NCBI GenBank assembly: GCA_947034885.2 | Contig: OX344750.2 | Location: 17,850,053-17,914,052, forward strand | DNA: 64,000 nt | Direction: 5' to 3' | Origin: Thuidium tamariscinum | Taxonomy: Eukaryota; Streptophyta; Bryopsida; Hypnales; Thuidiaceae | In this document: positions 38,209 through 50,800 of the stretch, piece after piece | How the letters are laid out: each line of letters begins with the position of its first letter | Position numbering within the stretch: the stretch's first letter is position 1 | Made by a program: the position numbers and the translations under genes | The notes under the pieces: generated by a model | What the model saw: the letters and a program-made list of their open reading frames with translations, nothing else | Database searches by the model: none | Told to the model about the DNA's origin: nothing

Positions 38209-40325
38209 GGTTGCCCTTCACTGCCCCCGCCCTTGGATGGATGAGGGGGTCAATTCTTCGTCCTACCACCACCTGCCTCATCCCCTCCAACCTTTTTAGA
38301 CCTCTTCTGTGCCAATTACTAATCTCAAAACTGGCTAAATTTTACTTGGTTGCTACTTAATTTCTTCATGTCTTCAGTGTAAATTTTCTTAAACTCTTTT
38401 AGAAATGAACATTTGGCTGATAAAAACCTTGAATTTGTTCTCCACTATCAACCACTTGCCTCCACTCCTCCTCTCCTCTAACCTTCTCAAACATCTTCCA
38501 TGCCAAGTACCCCATTGCACCAGTGAGTAACAACCACATCAACAACATAGCATAGACAATGATAACATCATTTGTCTTTGCAAATTCATCTATCTTATGC
38601 ACACCTACTATCTAGATCACAAACTTTTGAGGTTTTCTTTCTAATGTGATTGAAATTTAGGGAGGTTTGATTTTAGAGGTTCTTTGACAACATCTTTATT
38701 TGGTGGCATTGGTGAAAATTGCCCATTCATACACTCTTGTGCTTAGATCAATTGAGAAAGACAAATGTTCTTCATAAAGATGGTTTTGAGATTAGTTGTA
38801 GGCTTTTGCCCTTTAAGTTAGGAAGTATGCTTAAAATTTACACGTTGCTGTCATTAGCCAACTTTTCTTTTTGAAGATGACTCTGTAAGTTTCTTTCTAT
38901 ATTTTCTATAAACATTAGATGTTTTGGGGGTATTTAGAAGACTATGGATTCCCAAATTGTTAAAACTCTAGGAAAGTTACCATGTAGGTAGTCTAATGGA
39001 GTTGAGAGACTACTACATTAGATAATACTAATTAATTAATTATTAAATATTTTAAAAATAGTTTTTGAAAGAAAAAAATAATTTGTTAAAAAAAATTCAA
39101 TTTTAATATACTTGCTGAAATTTTTCTATTTTTAATTTTTTTCAAAAATTTAGACCAATAGTTGTTGGTTCACTCTATAGGAAATAGGTTAAGGGAACAA
39201 CCCCAAATTAGTCTCTTGCAGGGCTAAAATACATCTTATACTCAACAACATTGAAATGCAAAGAATATAGTGTTGTGTAACTTTATTAGTTGCAAATATT
39301 CCTCTAGCATGCAATTTGGCAATGGTATTACAAATGTATGGATGAAATTTAAATTGTTTCAATATTGGACAAGCAATGTCATTTTAAAATTATCTATCTT
39401 ATGTGGGATAGAGAGGAAAGCACATTGGTGGATAAAGAAGACAACATTAACTAAAACTACCACCACAAATTGACAGATGACCTAATCTACATTCAAAATA
39501 TAAGTTCAACTAATATGTGGGAGATTTCATTTAAATACATTACAATTTGCCACTTCTTCAATTAATAGACAATAACATCAACTCTATTAACATGCTAATT
39601 CAAATTTACTACCTTGGACAATTTTGTATTCACTAGTTAATATTGCATGGATCTCATACCTTCAAATTAAAGACTTGCCAATTGTTGCTAAAGTGGAAGA
39701 GCTACTTAGATTATAAAGAATATTGGAAAGCCTCCTATGAAATCTATTGAATGCTCAAAAAATGCAAGCTAAGAAAATAGCACAATATGTAAAGTTAGCT
39801 TTGACAAAGTTGTCTTGCACATTGATAGTTGTATTGAATGATGTTCATTTCACAACTATCAACTTTGCAAATGTTTGTTCACATATTATTTTATAGAGTA
39901 GGAAGTGTATTTTGATAGAGTATACACACACAACCAAGCATAACAAGGCAATACCCATGAAACTCAATTCAAATCGAATTTTTACAAAACTTCAGTTTCA
40001 TCTTCCAATAGAGCTTCAACTAAATTCAAAAAATTGACATCTACAATAACATCAAAACAACACTAATAAGCCTTTTTTCAATACACTTCAAGTACACATT
40101 TGGAATGTGCATTTTCAATAGCATCAAATACAATGCATGTAGTAATCAAGTTTGTTCTTCAAAATCTTGAGTGGGATGGAGGTTGCTAAGAAGAGGGAAA
40201 AAGCTACATGAGGTCACTTGGCAAGAGGTCATAGGAAGGTTGGAGGCAGGTGGTGGTTATATGAAGAATTGACCTCTTCTTCCCTCCATCCATTCAAAGA
40301 TGGGGCAATAAGGGAGTCAATTTGT
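38209..40325. mobile_element. 2.1-kb element with long terminal inverted repeats
   Basis: About 38209-38325 is the reverse complement, with mismatches, of about 40215-40325 (shared GATGGATG, GTCAATTCTTC, ACCACCACCTGCCT, TCCAACCTT, GACCTCTT). The inside is AT-rich. A 67-codon open frame at 38399-38602 (minus) encodes one strong hydrophobic helix (VIIVYAMLLMWLLLTGAMGY) followed by an acidic tail; I do not recognise it and it may be chance or a captured fragment. No transposase seen. Confidence 0.55.
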
Positions 40326-40783
40326 TGTAGCTCTAGAGCAAGGGACTAAGGAAGCTATTTACATTCATCAATATAGATGACACATACAAAACGTATATGT
40401 AAGCACATATATTCATCTAAATGTGAATATGTTCATTCAAAAAAGTAATATGGTCCCTAGATTAAGTAGCTATTGAGTGATTTCATCTATTGAGAATAGG
40501 AGAATCCATCACTCAATATTCATTTTTAAAAATTGTGTTGTTAATGAAGGATAAATTGCCCACACTTTAAAAAAATATTGTTGTCAAATTTCCAAGCAAA
40601 AATACAATACTCCCTTTGTCCTTTTCACATATCATATGAGTGGTAGGATAGAAGCCTAGGAGTTTGTAAAAAGACTATGACTATAAGTCTCAAAAAGGAT
40701 TCTATTGGTATAGTGAAGACTACAATTGCTACACTCAAAAAAACAATATGTACCTCTCTATTAATGACAAAGTAGACCTTTTC

Positions 40784-41737
40784 TTAACCCTGAAAGGACC
40801 AAACTGTGTTTTGGGGGAATATAGCAATTTTGGATAGCTTACTATGGATGGAATTTTTCTTTTTTATCTTTGAAATTTTCACAAAACATGCGCTCAAAGA
40901 GTATCCTTAAGGCCCAACAATTTTCATAACTTTTGACTACATGGTTAAAAAGTTATTGCATGATATGTGATTTTTGTTGTTCAATGGGTAGCCCGGGCAG
41001 CTAAAAAAACTTCTTAAAAAAACACTTTTTAAAGAAATAAAAATTTGAAATTGGTTTTTTAGATTTATATAGACATGGGAAGCATTGAATCATGCCATTT
41101 GGATTAATGAGATGAAAGTTATGAGGTGTTTTAGATTGTGGGTAGTTTGTTGGAAGTTATGGAATGTCTACTCTAAAATAAATTTTGAAGTCCTTTATTT
41201 AATTCAAATTTTTATATTTTTGAAAAAAAAAAAAAAGTTTTGGGTATATGTTGTTTATTACAACATTACAACCATTGGAATTGGCATTTTTTAATTTAAT
41301 AAATTAATTGTTATCAATTTAGTATTTTGAATCATTCTCTACTTCTTTCTCCTTACTATTTTTTTTGTACATGTTGTACAGTTCCAAATGATTTGAAATT
41401 TTCAAACATGTAGCCAACTTGACTTGAAAAATTGATTTTGAAAAGTTAAAATCATTTTGAACATTTTTTCATACAAATGTGAACCTTTGAAGTGCAGCTG
41501 CCCAGATTTCCGCAGTGGTAAAAAAAGAATTAATGTAACTTCAAATACTAATATCTTGTAATCTACATGGTAGAATTTTTTGAAATTTTTTCTACATGCT
41601 CTCAAACTAGTTCACTTAAGGATCCTATGGTCATAATATTCCAAAAAAATTTTGCTTCTAAAATTTGGTAGGTATTCTAGAAATGAAAGTTTTAAAGCGG
41701 TTTTAATGAAATCATAGTCAAAAACCTTTAGGGGTTG
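40784..41737 (+). mobile_element. R1-family element, copy c
   Basis: Starts TTAACCCTGAAAGGACCAAAC and ends AAAACCTTTAGGGGTTG. It is closely collinear with copy e at 61549-62503, sharing ACATGCGC, TTGCATGATATGTGATTT and GTGCAGCTGCCC blocks. Non-coding. Confidence 0.8.
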
Positions 41738-44218
41738 AAATTGGAATCTAATTCATCTAATACTCATTGATTTCAATTTCAATTGGATACTATCAACTTT
41801 CAAGGAAAATTTTCTAAAGAATATTTCAAAAAGTCAAACTTTCAAAAAAACTATAAAGAATTTGGTGAATGGTCAATTTGCAAACCTCCTACTTTAATAC
41901 TTTTACTAGTATGGACTCTACCAATATGTTCTAAAAGCATCATTCATCAATCCAATTCAAAAACAATTCAACAAATATTTACTATATATTATCTTTTGGT
42001 TAGAGCAAAATTAGAATTTGAGATTACTATCAATCGAAGTACATTAAAAATCACTTAAAATGGAAAGAATATTATTTGGATATGAATTTTGGATGAACAT
42101 AAAAGAAGTCATAAAAAACAATCTAAAAGACTCAAAAAAATATGATGTGCCATCACAAATTGAAGGATTTTAAACCTATAAACAATAATATAGCTATTTT
42201 TCTACCAATTAATGCCAAAGAATCTTTTGTCTAGGATAGAAGTGCTATTATTCATCTTCACCATTACATATCCATTTACACATCATATTCATTTGGAGCC
42301 ACCCTATAATGTTGAACTTAGTTAGATACCTATATTCTCTAATATTGGTCAATATAAGGAGGAAAGTGATGTCAATCATATCCTTGGTTCCATCAAGATG
42401 AAACACTTGTTTAATAAAGATCATGTAATAGCCCCCATTTAAATACCCTTCTAATATATGTAGTTACAATAGATTATACTTGAATGATACTTGGTGACAT
42501 CTTTATTAAAAGGAGTTAATACCCTCATAAAATTTGGCTATTGTTAGTAATCCTTGTGCTTTACAAAAAAATATTGCTCAATTTATAAAAATATGATGAA
42601 GTCAACCACTATTGACTAGCACACCATCAATAATCAATAAGGGGTTGTATTTCCATTCAACATTAAAACAAGTTTTCATTTTCTCCTTGGATGTGTGCTT
42701 CTACCTTTTTCAAGGTTTGGACCAAAAAGTTTATGACACATAAGTGAGCAAAAAAATAGTTCTTGAATGATTAGAATTGGAAAAGTCTAAACATTGACTA
42801 TAGATCCAATATACTCTTTTCTTCCCAAAATTTGTAGTAATTTCAATTCAAGTAATAATATTACCAATATTTTTGCAATCTTCACCCTTTAAATCAATGG
42901 ACCTCTAAAAATATTTACTTTGCCTTGCACTATTCAAATCATGTCTAGGATTGCTTATCTGATTGGATATAGGTGCCTTCACCTTAATTTCCATCATTTT
43001 ATTCATTATGAGTTCAAATTCTTTCATGTAGGTATATAATATTGGTTTTGAAGACAATTTTTTAGGGCCTACATGTCTTGGCATTAAATATTTATTACAC
43101 TTAGTCCAAAGAGAGTCTACTTTGTTTCACTTATATGTCTATTTTCTATGCTTTAGAAATAAAGCCTATTATTTAGTTTCAACTTTCTTTAATATTTGAT
43201 TTTGTAAGTGATTCTTAAGGTCCCAATCATCTTGTTTAGTGCATAAAGGAGTGCAAAGGCTTTGTTTTGTAGCATTTAGATGTGTAATGTGAAAGGTTCT
43301 TTTTAAAAAAATGAAAGATGATTTAGTTTAATTTTTAAAATTTCAAAAATCCATAATTTTCATATTGTAGGTCCCAATTCTATGATACAAAGCTAGTACA
43401 CCCCTCCTTGTTGGGTACTTTTTGACTATACCAAGAACATGACTAATAGATGCACAATCCAAGAGATCTCATTGCAACAAACAAACAAAAACAAAACAAA
43501 TTTAAAGTTATAGAATTTTTTTCATGATCTCAAATTTTTTTGACATCTAGAAAATTAATGATATCAAAGACATCAAATAACTTTCACAATTTTCATACCT
43601 TCTTGATCAAACATTATTATCTTGAAATTATAAGTGATATTGCTATGTTTTGTTTTTTCTTGTGATTTACAACACATCTAGTTTGAATTCAAATAGTTAC
43701 AGTAGTAAAAAAACTGATAAAACATATCAAAACCTAGTCTTCTTGTTTAGTTTTGAATGAACTCCAAGAAGCTCAAAAAAGTCCTTGGGCATTTAAAAGT
43801 TAAACATTCAACACATGCATTTAAAAAACTTCATAGGACGAGATAAACATTTTAGAATCCATTTGTGCTTCAAAATATGTGTGCAAACTTCGTTAGCAAT
43901 CAAAAGTTTCAATGTTTGACATTCTAAGACAATATACTTAAATTTCAACTCAAAGATTTTTCATTCTAAATATGGTTCCAACTGATACAAATACAACTGG
44001 CTACCACGTCAAGAGTGATAATTTATAACATGCGCTATCAAAATGACAACCCTCAAACCTTGTAATCCACTATCAATGCATGTGTGTCTTGAAACTGCAA
44101 TAGAACTGGATAGATACCTCTGTTTCTTGGTTGCTTTGAATGATACCTTGCAAATGGAATGACAATTTCCATGTGTTCGTAAGGAAAAAGGGAAATTTAA
44201 ATAGCAAGAGTGTGCAAT
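41738..44218. other. AT-rich spacer
   Basis: No gene recognised. 43370-43810 shares blocks with 16330-18165, suggesting an old dispersed repeat. The open frame at 41783-42058 has no family features. Confidence 0.4.
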
Positions 44219-46872
44219 CTATTTACCTCCCAAGCCTTGTCGCTCCCAAAATTTTCTCGGAGGTTTCAAATAAGGTTGTTCCATGGGGACCTTCCTCCGT
44301 CTAGCATAACTCGCTTCTCGTTCTGCAGCACTTCTTCGAGACTTTTGTCCCGGCGGTGTATTATTAGGAGAAACACTTGGATCTGTGACGTTATTTTTTT
44401 GCTTCCCAAACCAAGGAACATCGTGGTAAGGATCATCAATAGGCCCTGGTATTTTTTGCGTAAACAAATTTGGAGCCAATTTCTTTTTCGGACGCCCGGC
44501 TGGTGTTTTTTGGCCGGGTTTGGGGCATGGTATAACTGGGCGTACGGGAGGTCGACGAGGCTTTTTCTTATCGCAACAAGGACTCTCGAGTGCTCGGGCA
44601 CCTGCAATGCAATGCAATGCTTATATGTAAATGTTAAAATTGCAAAAGAACAGCAAAAAGCATTTCAGAGAGAATTCTCTTTATAAAGTATAGAGACCCA
44701 CCCGTCTTTTGCTGGTCTCTCCATCTCAAATTCGCCGGATTCCCTTTCTTGGCTGAGCCACTTGAAGCCGCTGGAGACGGGGGTGAAGCTTGACCCGACT
44801 TGGGGGGAGAGGCGCCTACACAGCCTTACCAAGGTTAGCATCTGCGACGACACACTCAAATCAACCAGTTGAATTAGCAATATCATACTAAAATTGCAGT
44901 TCACGGGCAGTTCAAAGGGGATCCAAAACTTGATGGATACACCGACTGTGCGGCACGAACGCGCAGTAAGCGAGTTTCAGACCTTGAGGAATGGAAGTTC
45001 ATTACTGGCTGGTCACAACATTCAATAGAGAAAATTTGAGGACCCCAAGTGACGGTTATCATGATATAGTGGATAGCAAGAAGAATGCCCAAAGCTCAAT
45101 GAAGTAAGGAGAAACCAGCATCCATCATTTCAAGGCAAATGTCACTACCAAAGCGAGGGAGACGGGAAACGAGTTTAACATTGAGCACTCCACTGTCCGC
45201 CGCCAGACAGTCATGTGAACATCCCATTCACTATTGAAAACATGGAATGCATCTCATAATGTCAATGCAGGAGAGTTCTCCTGTCGTGGCAAGCTTCAAT
45301 TGGTTAAGGAGAGGCAGATTAAGACTGATAATGCTCAGTGCTTGCCTTGTGCAAATCTTCAGCAAGGTGGGTATGAAGTAGAGATTTCATTGGTATAGAA
45401 ATGAGAGAAATCTAGGAGAAATCTCTTCCTCTACCAACCGATATTAACTTAGTAAGTGTAGATTCATGTACCTAACAAAATCTAAATTTAAATGGAGGAG
45501 ACTAATACTGTTGTTTCAATTTTTGTTATAAATTTTGAATATTGAATTAAATGAAGAACTTTACAGAATTAATTGTGCATTGCCGGTCAGTACCAACCTC
45601 GCCGCCCCGCGGCTCGGTAGGTCCTAACCGGCGATTATTTTCGATAACTTGGCCTGCTTTGCAGTTACCTAGTTCATAAACCCATAATTGTATCGAAATT
45701 GAATGGAGGAAAATATATATCAGAAACGGAATGAAAGTTGACAATGTCACAAACACTTCTCGACGACTCGATATTACAAATTTCGAATGAGAAATCTAAC
45801 CTGCTTTGGGGGGTGGCAATTTCGGACTCGGCGGAGAGCTATGTCCCGGCGATTTCGATCCAGGAGGCGGATTGGGATGCGGGGTGAGATGAGGTCGCAC
45901 TCTGAGCTTCCTGGTGGTATTGCCGAGCCCACCCGTGTTGTGATGCGGGGACTGATTGATGGGCGAATGCGGGCGCGGGGATCCCATCCTCTTCACAGAT
46001 CGTCCCAGTGGAATCTTCTCCCGGGATTCTACGGGCATAAACGTCATCGCCTCCTTGGCTTGCTCCCCGAGCATAGGTCTTCCAGGAGGGGTGAGGGTAG
46101 GCGACACACCGTAATCGGTGATATACGACTTGCACTTGCCCCAGTAGGTTGATTCCCAGTCGGTCGGTTTCCTTGCAATGCCGGTCCATCCCGGGGGAGG
46201 AAACTCCTTCCCTGACTTCCCCACGGAAAATCCCGGGGAGTTGCGCTTCCTTGGTCCAGCCGATGCTTTCGACCAAGGTTTTGGCTGAGTAGGTTTTCTT
46301 TGCGACCGGGCCAGCGCATTCAGCATGTTCTGGAGTTTGCTACAAGACTGGCCGAGCGGCACTTGATCGTCTCGGGATTTATCAGGCCACGACATCGCGC
46401 CCATGGTGCCCTGTCCATCGACCATTCTGCCCGGAGGTGTCATGTTCGGCGAGACAGAAGGATCCGTTACGTAGGACTTCGTCCGCCCCCAGAAAGGGTC
46501 GCCTGCAGGATTGGGCCCCGCAGGAACCACCGCATTCAGCCACGCAGTAACATCCGTGTGGGGCTTTCCGAAGTGGTAATCTCTGCTTGCAGGTCTGGCC
46601 AAGTCCACATACCGAATCCATTCGGTCACATCGTTCCCCTCCTTGCCGAAGTAGGGATTCGGAGCGTTGATGAGTTTGGGATCCTGAGAGTGCGGCGGTG
46701 GCGGAAGGTGGCAGAACAAAGTAACATCCGATCCTTTGCTTCCATGATAGAAGTCCGCCGGGCTCTGGAAATTCTTTTTGTCCACTGGCATGTTCCATGG
46801 ACCTCGAATCTGACTGCGCTTATGCGGGAAGTCTGAGATTTCATGGGTAGAGTTTCTTATCTTCCTCCCCAT
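44219..46872 (-). CDS. Proline-rich protein with repeated GKxxxDVT / VSPN-TPPG modules, unknown function
   Basis: Not recognised. Exons 45801-46872, 44702-44815 (less certain) and 44219-44601; all joins are phase 1 and give about 522 aa. No signal peptide or membrane helix; basic and rich in Pro, Ser, Lys. A repeated motif, aromatic-x-G-K/R/S-x3-D/Y/N-V/I-T, occurs at residues 41-51, 74-83, 100-109, 127-136, 243-252 and near 464. The last three are extended to ...VTDxxVSPxxTPPG, and two are followed by GxxxxAM, SR and V/IPLGxS, a module of about 47 residues. Codon use and GC resemble MET1. The start at 46872 is the first ATG of the open frame and is followed at once by a basic stretch. Short Pro-Gly-rich repeats are common in axonemal and microtubule-lumen proteins, so a cytoskeletal role is conceivable, but nothing here proves it. 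Confidence 0.75.
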
Positions 46873-47838
46873 GACTGATTTCTGTTTTCGGGGAAACTCA
46901 ATCCTGATTCGTCATAACCATCGCTGAAGGACAAGTCGCTTTGGATCTGTCTTCACATTGCATCCAGATGAACAAAATTAACGGCACCCTGCTAATCACC
47001 CACACAGTGCGCGGTAACAAAGATGTAAGAATCCAGATTCGCAGGTATCCCCGTTACAAAATCTCTCCGCCAGACTTGGAATGGCAGCATCTCCAAGAAC
47101 AGAGCTTGGACGCTGCACATCAACGAGTAGCCGATGAAGATTGGCACCATGGAATTGTATGATTTGAACGGCGCCACGTCAGATTCAAAATACATCGACT
47201 CGTTAGGCATTACCCAGATATGCTTCCATTTGCGGCTACCACAAGGCCAGTCTGAGTCCGTGATTAGCAGTAGCATAAATCTCTTGAAGACAGGGCAAGG
47301 GTAATGGAAGAGCAGGGCATATTCCGGCTCCGAAGGTTAGCCGGCTGAACGTCAGCACCGTCCATAGGGAAATTGGGAAAGCCGGCGGTTTGCGTGATGA
47401 GTTTTTAAGGGCTGCAGCTCATGAGGTCCCGAGCCCCAAAGCCGTAACTTCCGTGGAAACGACAGAACAAGAATAAGTCCCATGAAAATGGACTGGAAGC
47501 TGAGGTGACGAAGTGCGCGAATTGGCTTTTTTGCTCGTCAACACTTCTACTCAACCGTCAGAAATTTTCCTATGAAACCTTTCATTATGCAAAAATGATG
47601 GATAACGATAAGAGCATGTTCCGCTGAGGTTAAAACTATAGAGAACATAAGATTTACTACAAAATTGGTTGCTTGACGTGACATTGTGAAACGATTGACA
47701 TTCTCAAGCGAACCATCGTTTGAGATCTTCGCAAGCGACATGATTCCTTGAAAACTGGTGGAAAATACATTGAACCAAACTGACAACAGAATGAAAGGGA
47801 TGTGGAAATACAGTAGTAGATGAAAATAAAACCATCAG
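46873..47838. other. Spacer: 3' UTR of the ABC transporter and promoter/leader of the repeat-module gene
   Basis: Moderate GC, no exon that could be joined to either neighbour. The open frame at 46992-47276 (minus) has no recognisable features and is probably leader sequence. Confidence 0.45.
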
Positions 47839-50800
47839 TTAAATATTTACAGGTTTCTTGCTTTCCTCTGACTCTTGAAGAGCCCACATGTGTGCATATC
47901 TCCCTCCCTTCACTATCAGCTCTTGATGAGCACCTTCTTCTACAACCACTCCAGCATCCATAACCTACAGCAATACAAGCGGAACTCATGTAAGCGCCTT
48001 TGAAGCCATCAGAGGTACACAAAAGAAAGACATACGTGTACAGGTACGCTAACTCTGAAGTACACGAGGAGCGTTCGGTTCGTACCATAATGCGATCACA
48101 ATGCATGATTGTTGACCTGTCCATGACAAAACATGTCCGAACATATCAGAATCCCAGATATTGATTAACGGAACAAGTTCTATAGCAAATCCAGTCGGTA
48201 CGAAAGAATATTTGTAAGGACACAATGTAAGACTAAGGACAACAAATGCAATGCAATTGCAGTTGTAATAAATACGTACAGTCTATGGGCAACAAAAACA
48301 CAAGTGCGGCCAGCAGCCAGCTCTTTCAATGACTTCAAAATAGCTGCCTGCACATCCAGAAAACTCACAAATTTGTCAGAGCTCCAAAGTCCTAAAACCT
48401 TAAACCTAACGGCTTATCCACTCATCTTCATGCAAAGAGGCCATTCGTTGTACAGATTCGCCCATAACTATTGCAGCTCACATATGCAGCCAAGTCTTGC
48501 GGGAGGCAAATTCTTCAAAAACCGTAAATTTTTTTCATCCAAACATCTTAGTAATTACTATAGATTGCGGTAATTGCAAAAATCTTCACGGTGACTAGGA
48601 ATCCCACCCACATTTCAAAGATGCGATACCAGAGACAAATTTCTATCATCCAAAGATTATATGAAGAATAGATGCTAGTGTACCTCAGTTCCAGAGTCTA
48701 GCGCACTGGTTGCTTCGTCACATATCAATAACCTGGGAGACTGCATGACCCAGCTCATTAGAGATTGTAAGCGGAAAACATGTGAAACTTAATTAGCTTT
48801 TGATCATGAGCTGTACGTATTTATCAAATTAACCTCCAAGGGTGAAAAGAAAAACCAGCAATAAATCCAGTAGAAGACCCGCAGCAGTGATTGTTCACAC
48901 GTAGATACTGAATCAGATTTAGATAAATGGTTGCAGTTGATATGAAAATGACAGTAAGTATTGTCACATTCTAGATTAGACGTGCAAGCGAAGATTTCCT
49001 TCGAGTTTCAGAGACTCGATGTTACATTCCACTTCAGTGTCTTTTAAATACGTTTGTATACATCTATCACCTCTAATTCTATCGAACAGCTTGCAAACAC
49101 ATGTGAGCATTAAAGTAATACATTTGAAGAAACAAGCAAACCTTTAAAAACGCTCTTGCGATGGCCACACGCTGTTTCTCTCCACCGCTCAGCTGTCAAG
49201 AATAAACCCATTTTCAATCGTACATAACACTCCACCGGTCATTCTGCCATTTAAAGTTCTCCACAAACAATGGTAAAACACATCACGTGAGGGATTTTCT
49301 AAAAGAGAACAGTTTGTGCACCTTCAACCCTCGTTCTCCCACCATGGTAAAATATCCATCTGGCATCCGAAGAACAGCATCATGAAGCCTCTGCAACAAA
49401 AAGCCGAGCATCTCATATAACACCTCCGAAGGAACAAAACTTCAATCTGGTGAACATCAAATCTGAGAAAAAAACGCTAGGGATTGCATGGTATTAGTTC
49501 ATTGCATACCGCGAGCTTCGCGGCTTGAATAACCTGCTCCTGTGTAGCATTGGGCCGACCATAAGCAATATTGTGCATGATGGTGTCGTTGAACAAGACC
49601 TGCGCACGGCCAAAAATCTTCTAGTTGAACTCTGATTAACGTCAAACACATTCAAATTCAGAGACGTATCAAACAACTCGCGATGCATACATACCGTATC
49701 TTGAGGAACGACCGCCACAGCATTTCGCAAGGAGTCCTACAAACCAAGTGAAACCGACTCAGCTTACGTAAACTTGAAGAGGCCAACTTCATTTTGTACA
49801 GCGAGCAACTAAGAGAGATTACAACTAGAAAGTATCGAGAAGCCAAGACAAAGTAATCTCGATATTGTAAACCTACCTGGGTTAGACTCCGCAGATCGTG
49901 GTCATCTAGAAAAAGTGAACCTGAATCAGGATCATAAAGACGCAATAATAACTTTACAATAGTTGATCTGCACAAAACGACAATAAGAATTGTAAGTATT
50001 CGACAAAAGAACAGATTGTGTGATTTGCCTCTTAGAATAATGATTGATGCTTACTTTCCAGATCCTGATGCACCAACTAGCGCAATGCTTTCTCCCGGGT
50101 CCGCTTTGAGATTGACTCCCAGCAAAACCTTCGCCCCATTAAAATGTATCCCAAAAAGACCCCAAAAAGAGTATGATGAGGAAACAATATACGCGTGATT
50201 AGGGTGGCTGGTGATTATACATATCAGCTTGAATAAACACAGTACTAAACAGAGTATCAGACTCAATATCAGCCAAGAGTACCATTGCAACTCACTAATT
50301 GACAGATACTGCACGAGTGTTTCCATTTCGGCAGGTAAAGTAGCAAAAATATCACCTCTCTTGAAGAGGTGTAGCTGAATCTCAAATCACGAGCCCTGAC
50401 TTTACAACCTCTACCCACGCGGTCCAGCTCTACTGTGCCGTCCTTTAATAAAGGTTGAGTACTGCCACAAGGCCACATTCAGAATCCCCCAAAAGGTGAC
50501 CAAGTAACGATTCTAGATCTTCGAAGGTTTCCGCTTACCCCACACATTGGATTCCTCAATACATCGAGTCCATATAAAAAATTCTAGTTATTTTAGTACT
50601 GTGCAGAAGCTTACAGAGATTTAAAGAAAGAATTTTTTGGCAAGATTGACTCAAAGTATTTAAGAGTCGAATATGAAGCTAGTTTTACGCTGTATATGCA
50701 AGAAAACCCTAAAAATTCACTGCATTCATCTAATGATACTAAGCTTCACTTATTCTAAAATAATCGAGCAAGGACACTCAACCATACGGTCAGTCAATGA

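Noticed and set aside
46992-47276. 94-codon minus-strand frame between the ABC transporter and the repeat-module gene
   Set aside because: No recognisable features and no splice join to either neighbour; probably leader or UTR.
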